Of a stretch of DNA of 64,000 nt, positions 9,284-17,860 are shown piece after piece. Both the position numbers and the translations under genes were made by a program. Below the pieces are notes generated by a model. The model was not told where the DNA came from and did no database searches. It worked only from the letters and a program-made list of their open reading frames with translations. The stretch covers positions 310,001-374,000 of the forward strand of contig NZ_JAJFZN010000002.1 in assembly GCF_020731145.1 (NCBI RefSeq). The letters are read 5' to 3'. Every line of letters begins with the position of its first letter. Within the stretch, counting starts at the first letter, position 1. This DNA comes from Sneathiella sp. HT1-7 (GTDB taxonomy: Bacteria; Pseudomonadota; Alphaproteobacteria; Sneathiellales; Sneathiellaceae).

Positions 9284-10120
9284 ATGAGGCAAAATGCCCG
9301 ATCTGTTTATGCAAGCCTTAAAAACGCGGTTTGCATTTGCCTCATCTTCTCTATCGCGTTCGTCCTGGTTCCGGAGTTCGTTCGCGCCGAAATGTCTGTC
9401 CCGGATAAGGTGCTTAAGGTTCCGGGAATTAAAGGCGATGATAATCGGGTGCGTGTCAAGATCTCGGATTATCCCTGGCGTATGATCGGACGACTAAACC
9501 GAAGCGGCAGTCATTGCACGGGTATCCTCGTGGGGCCGGTATCGGTACTGACAGCGGCCCATTGTTTTTGGGATAATCGGCGTCAACAATGGTCGGTGCC
9601 AAGCGCGTTTCATTTCGTGCTTGGCTATGAGAAGGGGGACGTGAAGGCACATTCCAGGATCGAGCGGTTTGAATTGCCGGATGGGCGGCAACCTACTTCT
9701 CTTGATAAAAAGTCGACGCTGGAAAATGATTGGGCAATTGCAACATTAAAAAACCCACTTGGGGAGGAATTCGGCTTTGCGCCTGTAGCCGCTTTTAATC
9801 TTCGCGAATTAAAAGATGTTCTCGCCAGCGGAGCTGTTGTTGTTCAGGCTGGCTATAGCCGGGATATTGCACATATGTTGACCGCAGATAAAGATTGCGA
9901 GATCAGCAGTATCCAGCAAAGTAAATCCGGCTTGCTGTTGCGGCACCAATGTGATGCAACGCAGGGCGATTCGGGCTCTCCTCTTTTTCTGTATGACGGA
10001 AAGTCGTACTCACTTATCGGAATTCATGTTGCGACAATGTCGAATTCCAAGGGGATGAACGATGGAATTGCGGTGTCCTTGGACATGTTCAGGAACCGTG
10101 TGTCACAACTGCAAAAATAA
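9284..10120 (+). CDS. Secreted trypsin-like serine protease (S1 family)
   Basis: A 278-aa protein with an N-terminal signal peptide (hydrophobic VCICLIFSIAFVLVPEF, cleavage probably after VRA near residue 35) and a chymotrypsin-fold protease domain. The triad is visible: His in TAAHC (~86), Asp in ENDWAIA (~148) and Ser in QGDSGSP (~230). The frame is open upstream into the SDR gene, but the ATG at 9284 gives a proper signal peptide. It should act in the periplasm or outside the cell. It lies next to a type I secretion and LapG-like region but has its own Sec signal, so a functional link is only suggested by position. Four or more Cys residues could form disulfides. Confidence 0.9.
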   Translation: MRQNARSVYASLKNAVCICLIFSIAFVLVPEFVRAEMSVPDKVLKVPGIKGDDNRVRVKISDYPWRMIGRLNRSGSHCTGILVGPVSVLTAAHCFWDNRRQQWSVPSAFHFVLGYEKGDVKAHSRIERFELPDGRQPTSLDKKSTLENDWAIATLKNPLGEEFGFAPVAAFNLRELKDVLASGAVVVQAGYSRDIAHMLTADKDCEISSIQQSKSGLLLRHQCDATQGDSGSPLFLYDGKSYSLIGIHVATMSNSKGMNDGIAVSLDMFRNRVSQLQK

Positions 10121-10224
10121 TGAGAAGAACAAATTTTTAGGCAAATACGGCGAAATTTATTATGATCTACCTCATATGGGGGATGAAATGCGATGTCCCG
10201 ACGGATAAAGTAATAAAGAATTAA

Positions 10225-10249
10225 CCAAGGCCTTTTTATCTTACCTTGG
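10225..10249. repeat. Inverted repeat upstream of the small acidic gene
   Basis: CCAAGG (10225-10230) and CCTTGG (10244-10249) form a 6-bp inverted repeat with a 13-bp spacer, 22 bases before the ATG of the small acidic protein. It could be an operator or part of the leader. A chance occurrence cannot be excluded for so short a repeat. Confidence 0.3.
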
Positions 10250-10271
10250 GTGCGCAGGGGTAGTGGCGACT

Positions 10272-10589
10272 ATGAGTGATAAGCAAACAGATCAAAATCA
10301 GTTGATCGAAGATGATCAGGCTGTATCTGAAAATAGTGAAACGGCGGACCTTGCTTTCCTGGAGTTGGATGAGAATGGAACCGTTGATCTGGATGCCTTG
10401 TTTGATGCATTGAATATCGCGGCGGAAGAAAACGGCAGTTCCATGGAATTTGCCGAAAGCGGTGATGGCGATACAGGTACGCTGACACTTTCAGGCGCGG
10501 AATTAAATTTTGGCAATGTCGCCTCTGAAGACCTGCCGGATGCGACGGATTTACTTCTGAAAAGTAATATCGTTTCTGACGAGTCTTGA
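10272..10589 (+). CDS. Small acidic protein, possible stand-alone type I secretion-signal-like protein
   Basis: A 105-aa, strongly acidic protein with no Cys, no signal peptide and no membrane segment. I do not recognise a named family. The layout of the last 70 residues (VDLDALFDALNI, then ESGDGDTGTLTLSGAELNF, ending ATDLLLKSNIV) recalls the C-terminal secretion-target regions of LapA-type adhesins, which carry Asp/Leu helices, a Gly/Asp/Thr strand pair and a final hydrophobic segment. This resemblance is by eye only. The ATG at 10272 is preferred to a GTG at 10263; GGGG lies upstream. The gene converges on the type I secretion operon, ending 4 bases before the last gene of that operon, which makes a role as cargo or regulator worth testing. 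Confidence 0.6.
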   Translation: MSDKQTDQNQLIEDDQAVSENSETADLAFLELDENGTVDLDALFDALNIAAEENGSSMEFAESGDGDTGTLTLSGAELNFGNVASEDLPDATDLLLKSNIVSDES

Positions 10590-10593
10590 GTTT

Positions 10594-12660
10594 TTAGCCC
10601 TTCTTGCTTTTCTCGATATTTGCCTTGAAGTCGGCACCGGTTTCAGTCTCGAAAAAGCGCATCATCGCATCAACAACTTCTGGGTCGTATTTTTCCGGAT
10701 TGAGTTTAAACACGCGAAGGGCCTCGTCAACACTGATAGCCTCGCGGTAAGAACGCGGTGAAATTCGTGCAATCAGGATATCCGCCATCCCGAGAATGCG
10801 GGCCGGCATATCGATTTCATCCTTTGTTAGGCCTTTTGGATAACCGGTCCCGTCAAGAAGCTCGTTAATTTGGGTGACGGCATCAAGGACTTCTTTTTCC
10901 ACATCGGCGTTACTTAGAATCTTTTCGGCGATCAATACATGTTTCTGCATCACTTTCTGTTCTTTTTCACTCAGCCGTACATCCTTTTCCCTAATCTCGC
11001 GCGGGATGGATATTTTACCGATCTGTGAAAGATGCGCACCGGTGTTGATTATTTTGATCATTTCAGGAGACAGCCCCAGCTCCACTGAGATGTGATTGGC
11101 AATCTGCGCCATTCGAATGGAATGATCTGACAGATAAGGGTCATTAGCTTCCAGCATCTGGGCAAGAACAGTAATGGCTTTGCGATCCATTTCCTCTTTC
11201 CGGCGCTGGAATTTCACATAGTCGGTGATGTCACTGCTGACTGTGACAATGCCAAGGAATGCTCCGTCTTCATTGAGAAAGCGGGATTTAGCGATCCTCA
11301 GAATCCGCGTTCCGTCCCGCCTTTCAATTTCGACAAAGGCGTTGACCGTCTGTTCCGTCGCGATGGCCTTGCGATCATGTTCAGCAAGATCTCGGGCGGC
11401 CTTTTCGCCAAACAACTCACGATCCGTTTTGCCGGGAATGGATCGAAGCGGGTAATCAGCGACCCTGGCGAGGGATGGATTCGCGTAGATGTAACGCCCT
11501 TCCGGGTCGGTTAGGCCGATCAGTTCATCTATTGTGTTGTTGATACTTCCCAGCAACCGTCGTTGTGTGTTTATCTGGTCTGCAAATTCCTTGTACTGTT
11601 GGGCGAGTGCGCGGGCGCTTTGTCCCTTTAGGGTCAGCCAGATCACGACGAGAACGGTAAAGACAATAATGAGGAAGCTGAACGCGAGGCCAATGACAAA
11701 CATCGCATAGGTCCGAAGCGGCGCCAATGCTTTATCGCTGGACACCTGCTGAAAGACCACAAAGTGAGTGTTCGGAACCAGCGCCCCGGAGGAAAAGACA
11801 CTGTTGCTGTTTTCTCGAGCTATTTCCTGAAAGTTTGTTGCGCCGGGCGCAAGCTGCGCATCTTCCTGAGGTGCAATAAATGGAGGTTTTAGCGGGAACA
11901 GCTCATAATATTTTCCATCCGCTTCCTGATAAAGCTTAGTCACATCCGGCTGATTATTATAGAGCGGTGCGTTCAATAGTTCTGAAAGCGCATTTGATGC
12001 CGGGACGGTGAGTAGCAGAGCCCCGACTATGACATCATTACCGCTGCTGTTGGGTTCGCGTTGCGCCGCATGAATTGGCAGGACGAAGTCAAAAACAAGC
12101 CCGGCATCGCTCGCACGAAGAGGTAGGAAAGTTACTTCTGTTTTCTCATACTGCGCTTGCGCGGTTGAGCGTTGATTGTCCGTTAGGGACGGAGCATTTC
12201 CGGAAGCAAGATAAGCACGGCCATCTTTACCGATAAGGTATGCTCCAATAAGTTCCGCCTGATTGACGAAATTTGAGAACGCGTTCTGCATGTAAGGCAG
12301 TTGATCATTCAGTGATTTTGGGAGCTTGCCGTCACCCACAAAATTAATTTCTGTGGCAAACAGCTTGAAAAGTTCATTTTCTGCGATCCGGTTGGCGTCT
12401 TCGACTTCACCCGCAAGCCAGGTTTCCATCACTTGTGCCTTGCCGGCCGCGCTCACATCAAGGCGTTTTTGAAGCTCCCCGACTAATTCCTGTTTGCGAG
12501 ACTCTATTGCGTAGTCACACAGAAAGTATCCCAGGATCGCAAAGACGATGAGAAAAAACGCGGCAATCTTCCAGGGGGCTTTGCGAAAAAGGTTGCTATC
12601 GCTTGGCGCACGGTCGGAAAGAAATGAATTTAGTTCAAGCTTGGCTGTTGCATCAGTCAT
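10594..12660 (-). CDS. Membrane sensor with Cache-like periplasmic domain, PAS and degenerate HD-GYP domain
   Basis: A 688-aa inner-membrane protein. TM1 is at ~30-50, followed by a ~270-residue periplasmic region resembling a Cache sensor, TM2 at ~320-345, a PAS domain at ~370-490 and an HD-GYP-like domain at ~500-670. The HD-GYP scaffold is clear (NDPYLSDHS, IGKISIP, DGTGYPKGL), but the metal-binding residues are gone: HDxGK reads SQIGK (11011-11040) and the HHE of HHExxDGTGYP reads QIN-E (about 10842-10880). It is therefore unlikely to hydrolyse c-di-GMP and may be a receptor. The ATG at 12660 is chosen over 12681 because AGGGAG lies 7 bases upstream; the start overlaps the LapG-like gene by 8 bases. 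The topology equals that of LapD, the c-di-GMP receptor that controls LapG. Confidence 0.88.
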   Translation of the reverse strand: MTDATAKLELNSFLSDRAPSDSNLFRKAPWKIAAFFLIVFAILGYFLCDYAIESRKQELVGELQKRLDVSAAGKAQVMETWLAGEVEDANRIAENELFKLFATEINFVGDGKLPKSLNDQLPYMQNAFSNFVNQAELIGAYLIGKDGRAYLASGNAPSLTDNQRSTAQAQYEKTEVTFLPLRASDAGLVFDFVLPIHAAQREPNSSGNDVIVGALLLTVPASNALSELLNAPLYNNQPDVTKLYQEADGKYYELFPLKPPFIAPQEDAQLAPGATNFQEIARENSNSVFSSGALVPNTHFVVFQQVSSDKALAPLRTYAMFVIGLAFSFLIIVFTVLVVIWLTLKGQSARALAQQYKEFADQINTQRRLLGSINNTIDELIGLTDPEGRYIYANPSLARVADYPLRSIPGKTDRELFGEKAARDLAEHDRKAIATEQTVNAFVEIERRDGTRILRIAKSRFLNEDGAFLGIVTVSSDITDYVKFQRRKEEMDRKAITVLAQMLEANDPYLSDHSIRMAQIANHISVELGLSPEMIKIINTGAHLSQIGKISIPREIREKDVRLSEKEQKVMQKHVLIAEKILSNADVEKEVLDAVTQINELLDGTGYPKGLTKDEIDMPARILGMADILIARISPRSYREAISVDEALRVFKLNPEKYDPEVVDAMMRFFETETGADFKANIEKSKKG

Positions 12661-13372
12661 TTTGGTTGCTCCCTGCGGCATCTTGCGCGGTCAGGAAATC
12701 AAGGGGAATATGGGCCCATCTCCTATTTTCATTAACGGAGTAGAACGGGACGTAATAGTTGACGAGGCGTTCTTCCAGTATGGTATCGTTCAGGTTGTCG
12801 AGAACATAGCGTTTGCCCCGGCGCTCGACGCTTAATACGGCATGTGCCTTGTTGCGCAGGACATCGTTGGCGATAACAATACGCATGGCATCGGGGTCAA
12901 AACCGAGCTCTTTAAGGCTGACATATTTCATGATGGCGAAATCTCTTGATCCGCCGCCATTTGAAATAAACTCAAGCGGCGACGCCCAATGGCTGTCAGA
13001 TAATGCCCCTGCGTCGTCGGGAATAAATTTCCAGCCATTTAGAAAACTGTTCAGTTCCTGCATCTGGATGCGCTTAGGAGAATTTTGTAGTTCTGCGATT
13101 TTCGTGCGCCACAACGTCATCTGTTGCGACTCACAATCCTCGATGCGGGCATCGCATTTGGCGGCAGCATTTGCGAGCTGGGGAAAACTCGCTTTAACTT
13201 TGAGCCAGAGGGGTAGGGCTGCCAGATTATCTGATGAAATTTCGACTAAGCCGAAAAGGCCCTTTTCCGTCACGTCCGCGTGAGCGGTCGCACCGGTCAC
13301 TGGGCCTAAAAGGAAAAGACCCGTTAGCAGAAAAGCGGTGGCGTGCTTTATCATTCTATTGTGTATCATCAC
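12653..13372 (-). CDS. LapG-like transglutaminase-like protein lacking the catalytic cysteine (predicted pseudo-protease)
   Basis: A 239-aa protein of the bacterial transglutaminase-like cysteine peptidase family (DUF920, peptidase C93), with a signal peptide at the N-terminus (hydrophobic ~10-30, cleavage after AHA) and thus periplasmic. LapG of this family cleaves type I secreted adhesins near their N-terminus. The family core GDCEDFA(I/V)xKY reads GGSRDFAIMKY here, so the catalytic Cys is Ser (residue 142, TCA codon at 12947-12949) and the flanking acidic residues, reported as calcium ligands in LapG, are Gly and Arg. His (NKAHAVL) and Asp (YVLDNLN) of the triad remain. Its ATG overlaps the HlyD stop (ATGA) and its end overlaps the HD-GYP gene, so the three are translationally coupled. 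Likely a non-catalytic binding partner or decoy; slow Ser-based activity cannot be excluded. Confidence 0.9.
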   Translation of the reverse strand: MMIHNRMIKHATAFLLTGLFLLGPVTGATAHADVTEKGLFGLVEISSDNLAALPLWLKVKASFPQLANAAAKCDARIEDCESQQMTLWRTKIAELQNSPKRIQMQELNSFLNGWKFIPDDAGALSDSHWASPLEFISNGGGSRDFAIMKYVSLKELGFDPDAMRIVIANDVLRNKAHAVLSVERRGKRYVLDNLNDTILEERLVNYYVPFYSVNENRRWAHIPLDFLTAQDAAGSNQND

Positions 13373-14697
13373 CGTTCCCTCAATGCCGTATCCCGTGTTT
13401 TCAGGATAGGTTTCAGGATATAGTCCAGCACTGTTTTATGGCCTGTGAGGATATCGACAGAGGCGACCATGCCGGGAATAATTGGATAGGAGTTTTCCCC
13501 GCGTTTGAGGAAATTCTGGTTTGTACGAACGATGATCTGATAATAGCTTTCGCCGGATTTCTCATCAACAATCGTATCGGCACTGATCCGTTCAAGCTTG
13601 GCTGGCAATCCGCCATAAATTGAGTAGTCATAAGCCGTGATCTTTACTGTGGCTTCTTGTCCTGGCCGCAAAAAAGCGATGTCGGCCGGGCGAATATTCG
13701 CTTCCACCAAAAGCGTATCGTCGATTGGCACTATTTCAATAATATCCTGACCCGGTTTGACGACGCCGCCAATGGTCTGGATTTTAACGTCCTTTACTTC
13801 ACCAGTTACAGACGAGCGCACATCCGTCCGTGCAACACGATCCTTGACACCGAGAATGGCCTGACGAGCCGCCTCATACTCCGCACGTGTCTGGCTCAGT
13901 TCTTGTGATGCAGTACTTTTGAAACTGAGAATTTTTTCCTCAATTCGCTGATTAGCTTCCTTAAGCGCGCCTTCAACACGTGGCTTGGAAAGCTCGGATG
14001 CAGAAATCTGCCCTTTCAGGTCGTTAATTTCCCGGCGTAGCTTGAGAGATTCCACCTTTGGGACAATCCCTTTCTTGACGAGAGGTGCCGTAATTTCCAT
14101 TTCTTCATTGGCGAGTCCGAGGCTGGCACGGAGCTGTCTCAGGCGACCATTAATCTCTGCAATTTCTTGGTTTCGCTGTTGCGCCTGTTGCCGCAAGATT
14201 TGTATTTGCGATTGGAGTTCAGCCTGCCGCGCATTATACAGATTTAGCTCGCGCACGGAAATGTCCTTACGCTCCGCCAGAAGTTCAGCAGGGAAGGTAA
14301 GGGGTTCACCCGTGGCCTCCGCTTCAAGACGGGCGATACGCCCCATCAGGTTAAGATAATTGGATTCGATTTCTCCCGCGCGGGAGGAAAAGCCGGTATC
14401 GTCAATGCGTAGAAGAATCTGGCCCTTTTCGACGATATCGCCTTCATGTACCAGCAATTCTCTGAGGATGCCGCCTTCCAGATTCTGGATAATTTGTACT
14501 TGGCTGGACGGGATGACCTTGCCGTCGCCGCGGGTGACTTCATCCAGAACCGCATTTTTTGCCCAGATGAACCCGACAACGAAAAAGGCGATTACACCAA
14601 ACAGCAGGAGGAAAGAACGCGGATGCGGGCCTTGTACTCTCGCGGCTACGACGTCCGACGCGAAATCTGAGTCATTCCATTTTAAATTGTCTGCCAT
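13369..14697 (-). CDS. HlyD-family type I secretion membrane fusion protein (LapC-like)
   Basis: The periplasmic adaptor of a type I secretion system, 442 aa. It has a short cytoplasmic N-terminus, one TM segment (~30-50, FLLLFGVIAFFVVGFIWA), a first lipoyl half-motif (IIQNLEGGILRELLVHEGDIVEKGQ), a long coiled-coil region (~120-290, rich in Gln, Glu, Arg and Leu), and the second lipoyl half and beta-barrel ending with the HlyD C-terminal signature (IIPGMVASVDILTGHKTVLDYILKPI). It bridges the ABC exporter and the TolC protein. It starts 2 bases after the ABC gene stop and overlaps the next gene by 4 bases, so it is within one operon. Confidence 0.95.
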   Translation of the reverse strand: MADNLKWNDSDFASDVVAARVQGPHPRSFLLLFGVIAFFVVGFIWAKNAVLDEVTRGDGKVIPSSQVQIIQNLEGGILRELLVHEGDIVEKGQILLRIDDTGFSSRAGEIESNYLNLMGRIARLEAEATGEPLTFPAELLAERKDISVRELNLYNARQAELQSQIQILRQQAQQRNQEIAEINGRLRQLRASLGLANEEMEITAPLVKKGIVPKVESLKLRREINDLKGQISASELSKPRVEGALKEANQRIEEKILSFKSTASQELSQTRAEYEAARQAILGVKDRVARTDVRSSVTGEVKDVKIQTIGGVVKPGQDIIEIVPIDDTLLVEANIRPADIAFLRPGQEATVKITAYDYSIYGGLPAKLERISADTIVDEKSGESYYQIIVRTNQNFLKRGENSYPIIPGMVASVDILTGHKTVLDYILKPILKTRDTALRER

Positions 14698-14699
14698 AG

Positions 14700-17084
14700 T
14701 CAGTCCTCCGGTCCGTTTCGCTGTGGTTTTGACACGGTTGCCGAAACAGTTTTGGAGGTTGAGTTTCCACTCTGACCGAGTTTCAGAATTTCATCGCGCG
14801 GGCCATCCGCCGCGATCTTGCCATTTCCAAGGACAATGATCCGATCAACCAGCGAGAAGAGGGAGGTGCGATGCGTCACGAGAAGCAAGGTCTTTCCTTG
14901 AATATAGTCTTGAAGACGGCTAATCAGCCGTCGCTCTGAATTGATGTCCATGGCACTTGTCGGTTCATCGAGCATCAGGATAGGCGGATTGGGCAGGAAA
15001 GCGCGGGCAAGACCAATTGTTTGCCGTTGCCCTCCGGACATGGTCGCGCCTTTTTCTCCAACATGCAGGTCATAGCCATGTGGATGCCGAGAAATAAAAT
15101 CATGTACACCGGAAAGCTTCGCGGCATTCAGGATCATTTCATCGTCGGCACGCGGATGCCCCAGGATGATGTTTTGCCTAACAGAGGCCTGGAACAGGGT
15201 GATATCCTGCATGACGCTGCCAATGCTCCGGCGGATATCGGAAGGGTCGATTTGCCGGATATCCGTGCCGTCAATCAGTACGGCGCCTTCATCGGGCTCA
15301 TAGAGATTGATTAGCAGGCGCGAAATCGTTGTCTTCCCTGATCCAACGGGCCCGATAATTCCGACTTTCTCACCCGCCCGTATCTTGAATGATACATTGT
15401 CGAGCGCAGGGATGTCGGTGCCCGGATATTTGAAAGTTACATCCTTGAATTCGATATCACCCTGGATATTCGGGCGGCTGAGTTGACGTTTTTCCGCGCC
15501 CCGTTCAACCGGGAGGGACATAATATGATTAAGTCCCTTCAAGGCGACGATAGCTTGATTGAGGCGGGTAAGCAGCCCGGCGATCTGGCCAAGCGGTGCC
15601 ATTGTCCGCCCTGTTAAAATGGTGCAAGCGATCAAGGCGCCTACTGTAATAGTCGAGTCCGGTTCTCCCATTAACATGACGCCATAGACGACCACGCCGA
15701 CGGTTACAAGTTGCATGGCAGCAGCGGAAAGATTGATGCCGAGGCCGGCGAAGAAGCGCGCGGCAACGCTTGTTTCAGCGGTCTTCCCGACGAAGCGTTC
15801 CCATTCCTTCTGCATATGGCCTTCAATTCCCATGCTTTTAACGGTGTCGAGGGCGGAGATTGTTTCAACGATAACCCCATGCTTCTGGGCGGCTTCTTCC
15901 GACGTTTTGGAAACGGCGCGGCGCATGGGCCATTGCAGACACAGCCCGATAAGCAGAACAACAGGGACGGCAACAGCGGGAATGATAAAAAGCGGGCCAC
16001 CGATCAGGTAAATGATAAACAGGAAAATCGCGAGGAAGGGTAGATCGACGAGCGCCGTTACGGTAACGGACGTGAAGAAATCCCGCAATGTTTCAAACTC
16101 TCGCAGGTGATTGGCAAACGCGCCAGCAGACGCAGGACGGGCCTTTACCTGAAGGTTGAGAACTTGCTCGAATATTCGGCTGGACAGCAGAATGTCAGCC
16201 CGTTTACCGGCATTGTCGACAAAATACGACCTCAGTGATTTAAGTAACAGATCGAAGCCGATCACGGTGATTACACCAATTGCCAGCACCCATAATGTTT
16301 CGATCGCCCGGTTGGGAACGACCCTGTCATAAACATTCATAATAAAAAGGGGGCTTGCCAGGGCGAAGCTGTTGATCAGAAAGGCGGCGATAATGACCTG
16401 AATATATGTCGGCCAGAATTGCCACATGGTCCCCCAAAACCATGAGCCGGGCCTATCCTGTAACTTTTCATCCTTATCAACGCGGTACTTGAAACTTGGT
16501 CGGGTCAGAATAGCGTACCCGGCATATTCAGCGTCCAGTTCTGTGAGCGGCAGGCTGTCGGAGCCTTCCCCTGTTTCCGGGAAGATAACTTTGGCTTTCC
16601 TGTCTTCCCGCGAGAGCAGGATACAGGCGCGCCGGTCATTGAGCAGGACGACGCAAGGTAGAACGGCTTCCGGTATCTTATCGAGATTTCGATTGGTGAT
16701 GCGGGCACTGATGCCGACGCGTTCCGCGGCCCGGACAAATAGCGCCGGTGTTAATTTGTTGTCTTCAAGTGGGAGGCCGTAGGCTAGCGCATCCGGAGTG
16801 CGTGGATCATCGAAAAGCTTAGTCAAAGCCGCGAGGCAGCCAAGCAGGGGATCCTGATCAGAGCGCGTGATTTCGGAAAGGTTGACCTGCCAGTTTCCCT
16901 TACTTTTGATTTTTGTCCGAAGGGCAGCCTCTGTGGTCTCTAGCTTACTTGCTGCTGCAGTCGGCTTACCTGTTTTCAATTTGGTGTCCCTTGTCTTTTT
17001 GTTTCCGGCTTTTGTGACGAATAGATCGTCCGTTGTGTTGACATCGAGCCTCGCGGATTTGCGTGAATTTTCGCTCACCGGCAT
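14700..17084 (-). CDS. Type I secretion ABC exporter with degenerate C39 domain (LapB-like)
   Basis: A 794-aa inner-membrane exporter. A poorly conserved, charged N-terminal ~75 residues is followed by a C39-like domain (~75-205) in which the motif reads DPLLGCLAAL; the catalytic Cys position is not conserved, as in CLD-type exporters of RTX proteins. The ABC transmembrane domain spans ~220-510, and the ATPase domain ~550-770 has Walker A GPVGSGKTT, signature MSGGQRQ and Walker B ILMLDEP. This architecture matches LapB and related adhesin exporters. The ATG at 17084 has GAGGG unusually close, so translation may begin at a slightly different point. First gene of the operon that continues with HlyD, the LapG-like protein and the HD-GYP-like protein. 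Confidence 0.95.
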   Translation of the reverse strand: MPVSENSRKSARLDVNTTDDLFVTKAGNKKTRDTKLKTGKPTAAASKLETTEAALRTKIKSKGNWQVNLSEITRSDQDPLLGCLAALTKLFDDPRTPDALAYGLPLEDNKLTPALFVRAAERVGISARITNRNLDKIPEAVLPCVVLLNDRRACILLSREDRKAKVIFPETGEGSDSLPLTELDAEYAGYAILTRPSFKYRVDKDEKLQDRPGSWFWGTMWQFWPTYIQVIIAAFLINSFALASPLFIMNVYDRVVPNRAIETLWVLAIGVITVIGFDLLLKSLRSYFVDNAGKRADILLSSRIFEQVLNLQVKARPASAGAFANHLREFETLRDFFTSVTVTALVDLPFLAIFLFIIYLIGGPLFIIPAVAVPVVLLIGLCLQWPMRRAVSKTSEEAAQKHGVIVETISALDTVKSMGIEGHMQKEWERFVGKTAETSVAARFFAGLGINLSAAAMQLVTVGVVVYGVMLMGEPDSTITVGALIACTILTGRTMAPLGQIAGLLTRLNQAIVALKGLNHIMSLPVERGAEKRQLSRPNIQGDIEFKDVTFKYPGTDIPALDNVSFKIRAGEKVGIIGPVGSGKTTISRLLINLYEPDEGAVLIDGTDIRQIDPSDIRRSIGSVMQDITLFQASVRQNIILGHPRADDEMILNAAKLSGVHDFISRHPHGYDLHVGEKGATMSGGQRQTIGLARAFLPNPPILMLDEPTSAMDINSERRLISRLQDYIQGKTLLLVTHRTSLFSLVDRIIVLGNGKIAADGPRDEILKLGQSGNSTSKTVSATVSKPQRNGPED

Positions 17085-17679
17085 GCCCTCATTTTTCGCC
17101 GGCTTTCACGCGACCCAATCATGCCGGCATATCCAGCAGATCCGCCTCGCGTTCGGGATTTGAGAGAATTGAACTCTCCATGGTTCCTTTGCCCTGCCAT
17201 ACCCTTACTTTCCCGCTCAGTCCTCAATAACAATTTCGGCGATTTCATGTTGCGATGGAGAAATGATTGCGGCCGTTCGAACTTCCCCTTTGTATTGTCT
17301 CGCAGCTTCCATCCTGCTTTTACAAAATCCTTTATGCGGAACGGACTACTTTTCCACGTTGGTCATTCAACGCTTATTTGGTGAAAATGCAGTTAACATA
17401 TTGGCAAAAGTGTATTTTCTAAAATTATGGAATGTGCGCCGGTCCTTTGAATTAATACGCCGCTCGTTTAGGCTTCTACGCCAATATATTACGTATAGTT
17501 GCGGGGTTTTCGCCTATTTTTCAACAAAAATTAACCATAACTGGTAGTGATTTAAATGACATTGAAAAGTGGCGCCCTTTCCGTACGCGCCAAGAGGCGT
17601 ATTTGCGACAGGGTCGGATGGCGAAGTTGTTATGATAGGGCAGCTTGAATGGATTGTTGTAATTTTACCACAGGCTGTT

Positions 17680-17708
17680 GCGAAGACCACTAAATATATG
17701 GTCTTCGC
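17680..17708. repeat. Perfect 10-bp inverted repeat
   Basis: GCGAAGACCA (17680-17689) and TGGTCTTCGC (17699-17708) are perfect reverse complements separated by 9 AT-rich bases. There is no T-run on either side, so it does not look like an intrinsic terminator. It could be an operator for a dimeric regulator or an RNA hairpin, placed about 150 bases upstream of the TolC gene and facing the divergent exporter operon. Confidence 0.6.
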
Positions 17709-17725
17709 CGTTATATAGAGTTGAT

Positions 17726-17757
17726 CGACGGCGGAAAGAAAGCGTAGATTGCCGTCG
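17726..17757. repeat. 7-bp inverted repeat before the TolC gene
   Basis: CGACGGC (17726-17732) and GCCGTCG (17751-17757) are perfect reverse complements with an 18-base spacer. The repeat lies directly upstream of an AT-rich TATTATAATT stretch that may contain a promoter. An operator role is inference. Confidence 0.4.
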
Positions 17758-17860
17758 TATTATAATTAAGTTTTGGATGGATGTTTTGCTCAGGCATTAC
17801 GCATCAGGCGAGCGAAAATTTCTTCGACGTTAAGCAAAACAGACAAAGTGGGAGAGGGGT

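Larger units (their letters stand above)
17085..17860. other. Long divergent intergenic region of the type I secretion locus
   Basis: About 780 AT-rich bases between the minus-strand exporter operon and the plus-strand TolC gene. No convincing gene is seen; the short open frames at 17121-17547 lack good ribosome binding sites and have unnatural compositions. Two inverted repeats lie near the TolC side (17680-17708 and 17726-17757). TATTATAATTAAG (17758-17770) directly after the second repeat could contain a -10 element for the TolC gene. Both promoters of the locus must lie here. Confidence 0.6.

Noticed and set aside
10594-12660. Active HD-GYP c-di-GMP phosphodiesterase
   Set aside because: The HD and HHE metal-binding residues are missing, so a catalytic call is not supported although the scaffold is of that family.
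14700-17084. Bacteriocin exporter with active C39 peptidase
   Set aside because: The N-terminal domain lacks the catalytic Cys context, and the LapG-like neighbours point to a protein/adhesin exporter.
17121-17547. Short plus-strand open frames between the exporter and TolC genes
   Set aside because: Poor ribosome binding sites and unnatural composition; better explained as a control region.
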